From assembly GCF_000702905.1 (NCBI RefSeq), contig NZ_JNKR01000013.1, positions 1 to 59,971 of the forward strand: 59,971 bases of DNA, in the 5' to 3' direction. The stretch's first letter is position 1, and the number at the start of each line of letters is the position of its first letter. Both the position numbers and the translations under genes were made by a program. Of this stretch, positions 7,884 through 15,783 are shown one piece after another. Source of the stretch: Mitsuokella jalaludinii DSM 13811. Its GTDB lineage: Bacteria; Bacillota; Negativicutes; Selenomonadales; Selenomonadaceae. Under the pieces are notes generated by a model. It was not told the DNA's origin, did not search any database, and saw nothing but the letters and a program-made list of their open reading frames with translations.

Positions 7884-8559
7884 GGAATTCTTGAAACTGA
7901 CAGGCATGGGAGCCATGACGGTATTCCTCAGCGGCTGTGGCCTTTCGGCACTGACGGGACAGGAAAAGGATGCTTCAGGTATGGCAGCGCATGAGAAAGG
8001 TGAGATTTCGGGAGGGAAAGCAATGAAGATTGTCGTGATCACAAGCAGTCCGCATCCACATGATGAATCAACATCCATCTATCTGGCTGACCGCTTCACA
8101 AAAGGAGCAACACAGGCCGGCCATGAGGTATTCACCTTTGACGCGGCCAACAGTGAGACGCATCCGTGCCGCGGCTGCGACCAGTGCCATATGGATGGCC
8201 CGTGTATCTGGAAGGACGACATCGAGAACGCCTTGATGCCGAAGATGCTGGAGGCAGATCTGCTCGTGCTGACGACGCCGCTCTATTACTTCGGCATGTC
8301 GGCACAGCTCAAGACAATCGTTGACCGCTTCTACTCGCGGACGGGCAGGCTGCACGGCAAGAAGTCCATCCTGATCGCGACGGCTTACAACCGTGACGAT
8401 TGGACGATGGCGGCACTCGTCGATCACTACGACACACTGGTCCGCTATATGGAATGGCAGGATGTCGGCAAAGTACTCGGCATCGGCTGCGGTTCGCGCT
8501 CGCTCGTTGAGAACTCGAAGTTCGGCGACATGGCAGAGCAGATGGGGGCGAATCTTTGA
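7873..8559 (+). CDS. Tat-type lipoprotein flavodoxin/NADPH-dependent FMN reductase family protein
   Basis: The N-terminus MNRREFLKLTGMGAMTVF has a twin-arginine motif and leads to the lipobox LSGC with Cys22, predicting export and lipid anchoring. After a linker, a flavodoxin-like fold begins near residue 51 (KIVVITSSPHPHDEST for the FMN phosphate). It includes the cysteine-rich loop CRGCDQC...GPC, typical of iron-sulfur flavoprotein-type reductases, and TTPLYYFGMSAQLKTIVDR. The start at 7873 overlaps the preceding small gene. A second strong site, GGGAGG before the ATG at 8023 (Met51), could yield a cytosolic form without the leader. A paralogous leader occurs at 10533. Electron acceptor role inferred; substrate unknown. 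Confidence 0.8.
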   Translation: MNRREFLKLTGMGAMTVFLSGCGLSALTGQEKDASGMAAHEKGEISGGKAMKIVVITSSPHPHDESTSIYLADRFTKGATQAGHEVFTFDAANSETHPCRGCDQCHMDGPCIWKDDIENALMPKMLEADLLVLTTPLYYFGMSAQLKTIVDRFYSRTGRLHGKKSILIATAYNRDDWTMAALVDHYDTLVRYMEWQDVGKVLGIGCGSRSLVENSKFGDMAEQMGANL

Positions 8560-8587
8560 GTAATAGGGTGAATGAAGGAGCAGGAAT

Positions 8588-9595
8588 ATGGAATACACGA
8601 GATTGGGCAAGACGGATATTGAGGTTTCGCGCGTATGCCTGGGCTGCATGAGTTTTGGCAAGCCGACGATGCATGCGTGGACGCTCGATGAAGCGGCGAG
8701 CGAGCAGGTGATCTGCCACGCGCTGGCCCTTGGCATCAATTTCTTTGACACGGCAAACTGCTACAGCAGCGGGACGTCGGAGGAGTACCTTGGTCGGGCG
8801 CTGCAACGCAATCATATTCCCCGGGATAAGGTTGTGTTGGCCTCGAAGGTCTACTTTAATGAAGGCCGTCTTTCAAAGAATGCCATCCAGAGGGAAATCG
8901 AGGGCAGCCTGAAACGCCTCGGCACGGATTACCTGGACCTTTACATCATCCATCGTTTCGATTATGACACGCCGATGGAAGAGACGATGGAAGCCCTGGA
9001 TGGGCTTGTCCGGGTCGGCAAGGTACGGGCCATCGGAGCTTCCGCGATGTATGGGTACCAGTTTATGAACATGCAGCATATCGCTGAACAGCACGGTTGG
9101 ACGCCGTTCTCTGTCATGGAGAACCACTACAACTTGCTCTACCGCGAAGATGAGCGGGAACTCATCCCCATCTGCAAGCAGATGCAGGTTTCATTGATGC
9201 CGTACAGTTCGCTAGCAGCCGGTCATCTGGCGCGCAGGACATGGCGTTCTGATTCCCTGCGTGGCAAGACCGACCGCGTGGCCATGGGGAAATATGACCG
9301 AAGCGAACAGGAGGACATGAAGATTGTCGAGCGTGTCTATGAGCTGTCGGAGCGCTATGGTGTCAAGATGCAACAGATTGCTCTGGCCTGGGAATGGGCG
9401 AAAGGTGTTGCCACCCCGATTGTCGGCGCGACAAAGACGAAGTATCTCGATGATGCAGTTGGCGCACTCGCCGTCTCGCTGACCGAAGAGGACATTGCCT
9501 ATCTGGAGGAGCCTTACATTCCACACAGGGTTGTCGGGGCCATCCTCGAGAATCCGCCGCAGGGCGTCGTTCTGCTCGATGAAAAGAACGAATAA
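8588..9595 (+). CDS. Aldo/keto reductase
   Basis: The 335-residue protein is a TIM-barrel aldo/keto reductase of the YajO/general stress protein 69-like group. It shows MEYTRLGKTDIEVSRVCLGC and the catalytic tetrad in NFFDTANCYSSG (Asp, Tyr), VVLASKVY (Lys) and LYIIHRFD (His). The NADPH-binding end has TPIVGATKTKYLDDAV. It reduces aldehydes or ketones with NADPH; the natural substrate is unknown. AAGGAG precedes the ATG, and it lies 28 bp after the lipoprotein flavodoxin gene, so it is likely part of the same transcript. With the iron alcohol dehydrogenase at 730 it supports a carbonyl-detoxification theme. Confidence 0.9.
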   Translation: MEYTRLGKTDIEVSRVCLGCMSFGKPTMHAWTLDEAASEQVICHALALGINFFDTANCYSSGTSEEYLGRALQRNHIPRDKVVLASKVYFNEGRLSKNAIQREIEGSLKRLGTDYLDLYIIHRFDYDTPMEETMEALDGLVRVGKVRAIGASAMYGYQFMNMQHIAEQHGWTPFSVMENHYNLLYREDERELIPICKQMQVSLMPYSSLAAGHLARRTWRSDSLRGKTDRVAMGKYDRSEQEDMKIVERVYELSERYGVKMQQIALAWEWAKGVATPIVGATKTKYLDDAVGALAVSLTEEDIAYLEEPYIPHRVVGAILENPPQGVVLLDEKNE

Positions 9596-9643
9596 GAAAA
9601 GCATATATGAATCCATGAGGAAAGGAAACTGGGGGATGATGGT

Positions 9644-9877
9644 ATGATTTTTCAGAGGAGCAGACCGGATTGGAAAGGGCGACTGGCCAACGTCCTCATC
9701 CTCTTTGGACTTGTCTATGCGTGGCTCTGCTTCACATGCGTCTTGCGTCAGGGCCATGTCTCGGAGGACGACTACGTGCGCATGACGCAGGAAATCGTCG
9801 AGCAGAGCTTGCCGAAGGATGCTGTGCCGGCTGGTTGGGAGCGTTCGGTAAGGGAGACGAGAGAGGTGCAGCCATGA
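9644..9877 (+). CDS. Small single-pass membrane protein
   Basis: A 77-residue protein with a basic N-terminus (RSRPDWKGR), one hydrophobic helix (LANVLILFGLVYAWLCFTCV) and a charged C-terminal tail (about 45 residues). I do not recognise a family. Its stop overlaps the ATG of the next membrane protein (ATGA at 9874-9877), implying translational coupling and probably a common complex with it. Confidence 0.65.
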   Translation: MIFQRSRPDWKGRLANVLILFGLVYAWLCFTCVLRQGHVSEDDYVRMTQEIVEQSLPKDAVPAGWERSVRETREVQP

Positions 9878-10536
9878 GGTACGGCCTGGATATCTTGATG
9901 CTCGTCCTGCTGGTCGGTGAGATGATGTTCTTCTATCTGCCGCCTCTGGTACATGAAGCTGTAGGGGTGGCCTTCTTGTTGCCGATTGCCTGGCATCTCG
10001 CACTCAACCGCCGCTATGTCTCGTCGCTTGGAAGCGGACGGTGGAATGAGCCGCGGGCTCTTCGGTGCCTGCTGAACATCCTGTTCGCTGCTGCCTGCTT
10101 TTTGACGGTCATCAGCGGCTGCCTGACATCGAGCGAGCTCTTTGCAGATGTCGTGCCGTTCTCGCTGCGCGGCAATCCTTCGCTCTATCAGCTGCACAGC
10201 ACGGCGGCGCGGTACTTCCTGGTCTTAGCGGGACTCCATCTCGGTCTGCACTTGAAGGCTTGGTGGCAGAAATGGCTGCACGCTGCAGGCATCCCCTCGC
10301 GGCCATTGCCTGCAAGGATGCTCCTATTGGGGTTCGGTATGCTGCTAGGGGCAGCCGGTATCTATGCAGCCCATCAAGATCGGCTCGTCGAGCACCTGCA
10401 GGGCGCACATATCTTCATGACGCCGGCACTTTCATATAATGGTGCGGGCTATGCGTTGACGCAGGCAGGCATCTTCCTGTTGTTTGCCGAGATTGGCTGG
10501 CTTTTATCGCTTTGGAAAGGAGTGCGGAAAAAATGA
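9874..10536 (+). CDS. DUF4405-like cytochrome b-type membrane protein
   Basis: The 220-residue protein has about five or six hydrophobic helices. Histidines sit in or next to them: LVHEAVGVAF, IAWHLALNRRY, YQLHSTAARYF and LAGLHLGLHLKAWW. This pattern matches DUF4405, a family of small membrane proteins thought to bind b-type haem. I choose the ATG at 9874, which overlaps the preceding stop; a longer frame upstream is only an out-of-frame reading of that gene. It overlaps the next flavodoxin start by 4 bp. I infer that it passes electrons across the membrane to the lipid-anchored flavodoxin encoded immediately downstream. Confidence 0.7.
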   Translation: MRYGLDILMLVLLVGEMMFFYLPPLVHEAVGVAFLLPIAWHLALNRRYVSSLGSGRWNEPRALRCLLNILFAAACFLTVISGCLTSSELFADVVPFSLRGNPSLYQLHSTAARYFLVLAGLHLGLHLKAWWQKWLHAAGIPSRPLPARMLLLGFGMLLGAAGIYAAHQDRLVEHLQGAHIFMTPALSYNGAGYALTQAGIFLLFAEIGWLLSLWKGVRKK

Positions 10537-11198
10537 ATCGCAGAGAGTTTTTGAGAATCGGTGGCATGAGCATGATGGCTCTGGTACTTGGCGGATGCGG
10601 ACTGTCCTCGCTGACGGGGGAGTCATCGGGCGGACAGGCTGGCAGCAGCGCGGCCGCCGGCACGGCAGCGTCCTCCTCGTCGGGTACGGCAGCGGCGGCA
10701 GGCGGCAAGACGCTTGTCGTCTATTATTCCGCCACAGGACGCACGGAGCGGGTGGCTGAGGTCATTGCCAAGGAGCGTGGGGCGGATATCATGAAGCTTG
10801 TCCCTTCGCCGGACTACATGGAGGCAGACCTCGACTACAATGACGCGGGCAGCCGCGTGAGCCGCGAGCACGACGACGCTTCGCTGCGCGAGAAGATCCA
10901 GCTCCAGAAGGCGGTGCCCGACAACTGGGCCTCGTATGACACGGTCTTCATCGGCTACCCGATCTGGTGGGGGATTGCAGCCTGGCCGGTCGATGCTTTC
11001 GTCAAGGCCAATGATTTTTCGGGTAAGCAGGTTGTGACCTTTGCGACGGCTGCGAGCTCACCGCTCGGCAACAGCGGCAAACTCCTCGCCGAGATGGCCG
11101 GAGGCAAGGGCAGCTGGCAGGACGGCACGTGCTTCACGGGCAGCCTCAGCGATGCCAAGGTCAAGGACTGGCTCAAGTCCCTCAAGCTGTCAAACTAA
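10533..11198 (+). CDS. Tat-type lipoprotein flavodoxin
   Basis: The 221-residue protein starts with MNRREFLRIGGMSMMALVLG and lipobox LGGC (Cys22). It is nearly a copy of the leader of the flavodoxin at 7873, including the following CGLSSLTG. A Ser/Ala/Gly-rich linker (residues about 30-60) leads to a classical flavodoxin domain with the FMN phosphate loop SATGRT, YPIWWGIAAWPVDAFV around the isoalloxazine ring, and FATAASSPLGNSG. The start overlaps the preceding membrane-protein gene (ATGA), so the two are translationally coupled. A flavodoxin tethered outside the membrane is unusual, since classical flavodoxins are cytosolic. Its partner is probably the DUF4405-like protein. Confidence 0.85.
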   Translation: MNRREFLRIGGMSMMALVLGGCGLSSLTGESSGGQAGSSAAAGTAASSSSGTAAAAGGKTLVVYYSATGRTERVAEVIAKERGADIMKLVPSPDYMEADLDYNDAGSRVSREHDDASLREKIQLQKAVPDNWASYDTVFIGYPIWWGIAAWPVDAFVKANDFSGKQVVTFATAASSPLGNSGKLLAEMAGGKGSWQDGTCFTGSLSDAKVKDWLKSLKLSN

Positions 11199-11201
11199 CA
11201 G

Positions 11202-11238
11202 AAACACCTCGATGCATGGACGGCATCGAGGTGTTTTT
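11202..11238. terminator. Bidirectional terminator between the flavodoxin and phosphoesterase genes
   Basis: AAACACCTCGATGC (11202-11215) pairs perfectly with GCATCGAGGTGTTT (11223-11236), with T residues to 11238 on the plus strand and an A-flanked equivalent on the minus strand. It serves both convergent genes, and the minus-strand stop codon abuts it. Confidence 0.88.
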
Positions 11239-12497
11239 CATTTCGTCAGCGTGACGCGGTCAATCGTGGAGCCGTCTTCCAGGAAGCAGGTGGCGATGAG
11301 CTTTGCAGGCGTGACGGTGAGCGTCATGTAGTTGCGGTAGCGGTTTGGGTCGGACTGGTCGAGGCTGACTTTGTCAAAGGTCGTGTCGGGCGGCACGGTG
11401 TACCGCTCGTTGCCGGCGGGACCGAACATCAGGTAGACCGGACCGCGGCGGTCTGGCTGTTCGTTGTAGATATGGCCGCGGTTGCGGTAGGTGTGCATGT
11501 GGCCGGTGAGTACCAGGTCGATGCCGAGCGCATCGAAGGCCTTCATGAAGTCGTGGCCGACATCGCTGATGCCGCCTGCATGGCCCGTGCCCGGCTGGTA
11601 CTCGTCGTAGGCGATGACGTCCTTGTGCATCAGGACGATGTTCCAGGGTTTTTGGGAAGATTCGGCATCGTGCTTGAGCCAGAGCAGCTCTTCCTGCAGG
11701 AGGCCGGGCTTCAGGTCGTCGAGCTCAGTGATCTGCGTGTTGAGCACGATGAAGTGGGCGGGGCCGTAGTCGAATGAATAGTAGTAGCCGGGGAAATTCC
11801 GACTGCCGTTATCGGGGACCGAAAAGGATGTGAGATAGCGGCGCGGCAGGGCAAACTGCCAGTCGAGACCGTAGCATTCATGGTTGCCCATGACGGGGAC
11901 GAACGGCATGTCCTTCGCGCGGCCGCCCGTGAGCACGGAGAGAAAACTGTCCCAGTGCCAAGAGGATTGGCCGTTGTCGGTGAGGTCGCCGATGTCGGCG
12001 AGAAATGATGCCTGGGGATTGCGCGCAAGGGCTTTCTCGAGGAGCTGTGCGAAGGGTTCATATGTTTCGCCGCACTGGGAGTCGTCGATCAGCAGTGCCT
12101 CGAAGGCGGATACTTCACTGGCAGCCGTCACAATCGGCAGTGTGACGGTCTCATCTGCCATCCGGATGGTGCCCTCGTAATGCGTTGCGGGTGCCAGGCC
12201 CGTGAGGTGCACGGTGTAGAACGTCGTGGTCGTCGCGTCCTGCAGCAGGGTGTTGGCCTCTGGTGCATAGGGCTCAGGACTGCCGCCCGGCGCGGTCAGT
12301 ACAAAGGCTGCATCCTGACGCCCGCCGTCTGCCTGCCACATGACGGTGCGGCTCGTGCTGGAGTCTGCTGTGATGATCTGGCGCGGGAACTGTATCGTGC
12401 GGCTCGCAGCAGATGCCGGGATGTATCGCCCGAGGCCGAGTGCTACGAGCGCGCTCGTGCAGAGTTTGAGGAAGGTTCTTCTGGACATTTTATGCAT
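11238..12497 (-). CDS. Tat-exported metallophosphoesterase, purple acid phosphatase-like
   Basis: The 419-residue protein begins with a twin-arginine leader (SRRTFLKLCTSALVALG, ending near ASAAS). A fibronectin-like N-terminal domain follows (TADSSTSRTVMWQADGG to about residue 120). The calcineurin-like catalytic domain then shows DDSQ, ADIGDLTDNG, VMGNHE, IVLMHKD and LTGHMHTY, which together supply the dinuclear metal ligands. It probably hydrolyses phosphoesters outside the cytoplasmic membrane; the substrate is unknown. AGGAGG lies 5 nt before the ATG at 12497. It is transcribed alone, convergent with the flavodoxin operon. Confidence 0.87.
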   Translation of the reverse strand: MHKMSRRTFLKLCTSALVALGLGRYIPASAASRTIQFPRQIITADSSTSRTVMWQADGGRQDAAFVLTAPGGSPEPYAPEANTLLQDATTTTFYTVHLTGLAPATHYEGTIRMADETVTLPIVTAASEVSAFEALLIDDSQCGETYEPFAQLLEKALARNPQASFLADIGDLTDNGQSSWHWDSFLSVLTGGRAKDMPFVPVMGNHECYGLDWQFALPRRYLTSFSVPDNGSRNFPGYYYSFDYGPAHFIVLNTQITELDDLKPGLLQEELLWLKHDAESSQKPWNIVLMHKDVIAYDEYQPGTGHAGGISDVGHDFMKAFDALGIDLVLTGHMHTYRNRGHIYNEQPDRRGPVYLMFGPAGNERYTVPPDTTFDKVSLDQSDPNRYRNYMTLTVTPAKLIATCFLEDGSTIDRVTLTK

Positions 12498-12557
12498 GAT
12501 TTCCTCCTGTCGATTTCTTACTAGTATTATACGTCATTTGCCCCGCTGGGACAATTT

Positions 12558-12583
12558 TCCTGCGATGAAAGCAGGATTTTTTT
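12558..12583 (+). terminator. Short hairpin with T run upstream of the Memo-AMMECR1 gene
   Basis: TCCTGC (12558-12563) pairs with GCAGGA (12571-12576) and is followed by seven T. No plus-strand gene ends just before it, so it may be a leader attenuator for the gene at 12653 or a chance hairpin. Confidence 0.35.
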
Positions 12584-12652
12584 GAAATTTCTCGTAATCT
12601 TTTTATTAGTGATGAATTGGATTTTGATTCCTGGTCAAAAGGAGGGATTCTT

Positions 12653-14041
12653 ATGGCAGTCGTGGCTGCTATGGCGGTGCCACATCCGCCCATCATCCTG
12701 CCGGAGATCGGCAGGGGTGAGGAGAAGAAGATTGCGAGGACGACGGCGGCTTATCGCGAGGTCATGCGCCGTGCGGCGGCGCTGGAGCCGGATACGGTCG
12801 TCATCACGAGCCCGCACGCGACACTTTACAGCGATTACTTCCACATTTCACCGGGCAAGAAGGCTGTGGGGGATTTCTCGGCGTTCCGTTGCCCGGAAGT
12901 CAAGATCGAGGCGGCGTACGATGATGTCTTCTCAAAGGCACTGGCGGATTCCTGTGCGGCAGACGATCTTCCTGCCGGATTCCTCGGCGAGCGGGAGCCG
13001 GCGCTCGACCACGGCACGATGATCCCGCTCTACTTCCTGCAGCCGGAGCTCAAAAAGCCGGTCAAGGTCGTGCGCATCGGGCTCTCGGGCCTCGGCGCGG
13101 ATGTCCACTACCGGCTCGGCGAGAAAATCGCAGAGACGGCAGAAAAGCTCGGCCGCCGCGTCGTATTCATCGCGAGCGGCGACCTCTCGCACAAGCTCAA
13201 GGAAGATGGCCCGTACGGCTTTGCCAAGGAAGGGCCTGTCTTTGACGAGAAAGTCACGAAGGCTCTCGGCGCGGCGGATTTCCTGTCTCTTCTGACGATC
13301 TCGCCGGAACTTGCTGAGGGCGCGGCAGAGTGCGGCCTGCGCTCCTTCTGGATCATGGCGGGCGCCTTTGACTGCCAGATGGTCCATGCGGAACTCCTCG
13401 CGCATGAGGGCCCGTTTGGCGTCGGCTACGGCGTCGCATACTTCACGCCGGAAGGCCGTGATGATTCGCGCGACATCGGCCGCCAGCTCATCGAGAAGGA
13501 GGCGAATGACATCGCGGCGATACGCGAGCATGAGGACGCTTATGTGCGCCTGGCGCGCGCGAGTCTCGAAACGTTTGTGCGCAGCCACGTCATGATGCCC
13601 CTGCCGAAAGACCTTCCTGAGGATCTGCAGGACAGGCGCGCGGGGTGCTTCGTCTCCATCAAGAAGGATGGACGCCTGCGCGGCTGCATCGGCACGCTGG
13701 CACCGGGCCGCCGCAATCTCGCCGAGGAGATCATCTGCAACGCCGTCTCGGCTGGCATGCACGACCCGCGCTTCCCGCAGGTCACGCCGGACGAACTTTC
13801 GAGACTAGTCTACGATGTCGATGTGCTGTCTGAGCCGGAGCCGATTGACTCGCCGAAGGCTCTTGACGTCAAGCGCTACGGCGTCATCGTGCAGAACGGT
13901 GAGCGGCGCGGCGTCCTGCTGCCGGATCTCGCGGGCGTCGATTCCGTCGAGCAGCAGATCGCCATCGCGCGCCGCAAGGGCAATATCGGCGCGAAGGAGA
14001 AGGTAACGCTCTGGCGCTTCGAGGTGAAGCGCCATGTCTGA
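12653..14041 (+). CDS. amrA: AmmeMemoRadiSam system protein: Memo/LigB-like domain fused to AMMECR1
   Basis: The 462-residue protein joins two domains. The N-terminal half (about 1-270) is the Memo/class III extradiol dioxygenase-like fold, with AVPHPPIILPEIGRG, VVITSPHATLYSDYF, EREPALDHGTMIPLYF and IASGDLSHKL carrying the histidines. The C-terminal half (about 285-462) is AMMECR1, with GCFVSIKKDGRLRGCIGT and its LRGCIG signature, then YDVDVLSEPE. AAAGGAGG precedes the ATG at 12653. It overlaps the radical SAM gene by 8 bp. In many bacteria and archaea these three components occur together; the chemistry they perform is, to my knowledge, not firmly settled. Confidence 0.87.
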   Translation: MAVVAAMAVPHPPIILPEIGRGEEKKIARTTAAYREVMRRAAALEPDTVVITSPHATLYSDYFHISPGKKAVGDFSAFRCPEVKIEAAYDDVFSKALADSCAADDLPAGFLGEREPALDHGTMIPLYFLQPELKKPVKVVRIGLSGLGADVHYRLGEKIAETAEKLGRRVVFIASGDLSHKLKEDGPYGFAKEGPVFDEKVTKALGAADFLSLLTISPELAEGAAECGLRSFWIMAGAFDCQMVHAELLAHEGPFGVGYGVAYFTPEGRDDSRDIGRQLIEKEANDIAAIREHEDAYVRLARASLETFVRSHVMMPLPKDLPEDLQDRRAGCFVSIKKDGRLRGCIGTLAPGRRNLAEEIICNAVSAGMHDPRFPQVTPDELSRLVYDVDVLSEPEPIDSPKALDVKRYGVIVQNGERRGVLLPDLAGVDSVEQQIAIARRKGNIGAKEKVTLWRFEVKRHV

Positions 14042-14906
14042 TGCAACTGGAGTACCTGGCAGAAAAGCTGTCTGCTGGCTCTGCCCGCACCGCTGCCATC
14101 TTTCTGATGGGCAGACAGGATTCTGCCGCGCGAGGCAGAATCAGGGTGGCATCATCCGCTCTCTGAGTTACGGCCTCTTGACGTCGGCGGCACTCGACCC
14201 CATCGAGAAGAAGCCGCTCTATCACTTCCGTCCCGGCAGCATGATCCTGTCGCTCGGCAGTTTCGGCTGCAATCTGCGCTGCCCGTTCTGCCAGAATTAC
14301 ACGATCTCACAGGCGGGGCGCGACGGATTTGAGGGACAGCAGCTGCCGATGGACCGCACATCGCCGAAGGAGATTGTGGCGGCGGCTCAGCGGCTCGAGG
14401 AGACGTCGGGCAATATCGGTGTGGCCTTTACCTACAACGAACCGCTCGTCGGCTATGAATTCGTCTGCGATACGGCACGCCTGCTCAAGGAAGCGGGCCT
14501 CGCCGTCGTGCTCGTGACGAACGGCCAGATCACGGCAGAGCCTTGGCTGCACTTGCTGCCGTATGTCGATGCGGTCAACATCGACCTCAAGGGCTTCACG
14601 CAGTCGTTCTACGACTGGATCGGCGGTGACCTCAAGACGACAAAAGCCGCCATCGAGATGGCGGCCGAAGCGGGCGTCCATGTGGAAGTCACGACGCTCG
14701 TGATACCGGGAAAGAACGATAGCGCCGAGGAGATGGCGGCGGAGGCAGAGTGGCTGGCGGGCATCTCAGCGGAGCTGCCGCTCCACCTCTCGCGTTACTT
14801 CCCGCGCTACCTTTCAGATATCCCCATGACGCCTGCTGAGACGCTGCAGCGACTCAGGCGGATTGCCGGAGCAAGGCTGCGCTTTGTTCACCTCGGCAAT
14901 GTCTGA
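14034..14906 (+). CDS. amrS: AmmeMemoRadiSam system radical SAM enzyme
   Basis: The 290-residue protein carries the radical SAM motif CNLRCPFC (Cx3Cx2C) near residue 80 for a 4Fe-4S cluster. An N-terminal cysteine group precedes it (CWLCPHRCHLSDGQTGFC), typical of the PflA-like AmrS subfamily. LYHFRPGSMILSLGSFG and FTYNEPLVGYEF are family blocks. Its start lies inside the end of the Memo-AMMECR1 gene, so the pair is translationally coupled and presumably acts as one system. Its stop codon directly abuts the stop of the convergent gene at 14907 (TGATCA), with no terminator between them. Confidence 0.9.
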   Translation: MSDATGVPGRKAVCWLCPHRCHLSDGQTGFCRARQNQGGIIRSLSYGLLTSAALDPIEKKPLYHFRPGSMILSLGSFGCNLRCPFCQNYTISQAGRDGFEGQQLPMDRTSPKEIVAAAQRLEETSGNIGVAFTYNEPLVGYEFVCDTARLLKEAGLAVVLVTNGQITAEPWLHLLPYVDAVNIDLKGFTQSFYDWIGGDLKTTKAAIEMAAEAGVHVEVTTLVIPGKNDSAEEMAAEAEWLAGISAELPLHLSRYFPRYLSDIPMTPAETLQRLRRIAGARLRFVHLGNV

Positions 14907-15605
14907 TCACGCTTCTGGTGCGTGCTTGGCAGCTCGTTTCTCGTAGATCCAGGCGCCCACGACCAGGACGACGGCGAAGATGCAGACGACGATGAGGCGC
15001 GTCGGGTCTTCCTGATGCGTGAGCGTGTCGTGGCCAATGATGGCCTCGATGCCCGTCGAGGGGAATTTGCCGACGAAGGAGGCGATGACGTAATCGCGCA
15101 TCGACATGGCGGAGAGTGCGCCGAGCGCATTGAGCAGGATGGAGGGGAAGTACGGCACCATGCGGGCAATCAGCATGACGACGAAGCCCCGCCTGCCGCT
15201 GTACTTATCGAGATTTGATAGGGTCGGGTGCTTGTTGATGATCTTCTCGGCCGCATCGCGGAAGAAGAAGCGCAGCAGCACGAAGCTCAGCAGGACGCCG
15301 ACGGTCTCGGCGGTGACGGAGAGGAAGATGCCCCAGAAGATGCCGAAGATCAGCGTGTTGGCTGTCGAGAAGATGATGGCGGGCGGAAAGCCCAGCGCAT
15401 TGACGAAGAGCGTCAAGAGGAAGCTGAAGACGACGGCCCATTTGCCGAAGGAGGCGATGTAGGCGGCTGTCTCCTGGATGTCGCCGCGTGCGAGCAGCCC
15501 GCAGAGGTGCGGCAGGAAGGCAGGGTCTGCCAGGTGGATGATGAGGAAGAGCAGGACGATGGCCAGTGCAGCAGCCACCTTGACCATGCCCATGGATTTT
15601 TTCAT
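14907..15605 (-). CDS. TVP38/TMEM64 family (DedA-superfamily) membrane protein
   Basis: The 232-residue protein has about six hydrophobic segments and the SNARE-associated/VTT domain: FVNALGFPPAIIFSTANTLIFG, FWGIFLSVTAETVG, then LIARMVPYFPSILLNALGAL and FVGKFPSTGIEAIIGHD. The family is linked to lipid scrambling or membrane homeostasis. I start at the ATG at 15605 because AGGAGG lies 9 nt upstream; the frame extends further but without a start signal. It is divergent from the permease gene at 15784. Confidence 0.85.
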   Translation of the reverse strand: MKKSMGMVKVAAALAIVLLFLIIHLADPAFLPHLCGLLARGDIQETAAYIASFGKWAVVFSFLLTLFVNALGFPPAIIFSTANTLIFGIFWGIFLSVTAETVGVLLSFVLLRFFFRDAAEKIINKHPTLSNLDKYSGRRGFVVMLIARMVPYFPSILLNALGALSAMSMRDYVIASFVGKFPSTGIEAIIGHDTLTHQEDPTRLIVVCIFAVVLVVGAWIYEKRAAKHAPEA

Positions 15606-15783
15606 ATGGTGATTCCTCCTAGAGTCAATCTTGCTGGTGTTTGTCTTTTCATTATAGCATCGATTCGATGGAGATTGCCTGAATCCCACCGACTTTTTGC
15701 AGGAGTTCCTGTACATCGATGGAGATTCCTTGGATTCTATGATAAAATAAAAAATATTAGTCTGATTTCAAGGAGGAGTTCTC
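15606..15783. promoter_or_regulatory. Divergent promoter region with a 51-bp-phased direct repeat
   Basis: TCGATGGAGATT occurs at 15665 and again at 15716, each followed by a related CCTGAATC/CCTTGGATTC. The spacing of 51 bp is close to five helical turns. TATGAT at 15738-15743 may be a -10 element for the permease gene, but no good -35 is visible, so activator dependence is possible. Confidence 0.4.

Noticed and set aside
9670-9873. Longer N-terminus for the DUF4405-like protein
   Set aside because: It is an out-of-frame reading of the small membrane protein gene; the ATG at 9874 overlaps the previous stop, the usual coupled arrangement.
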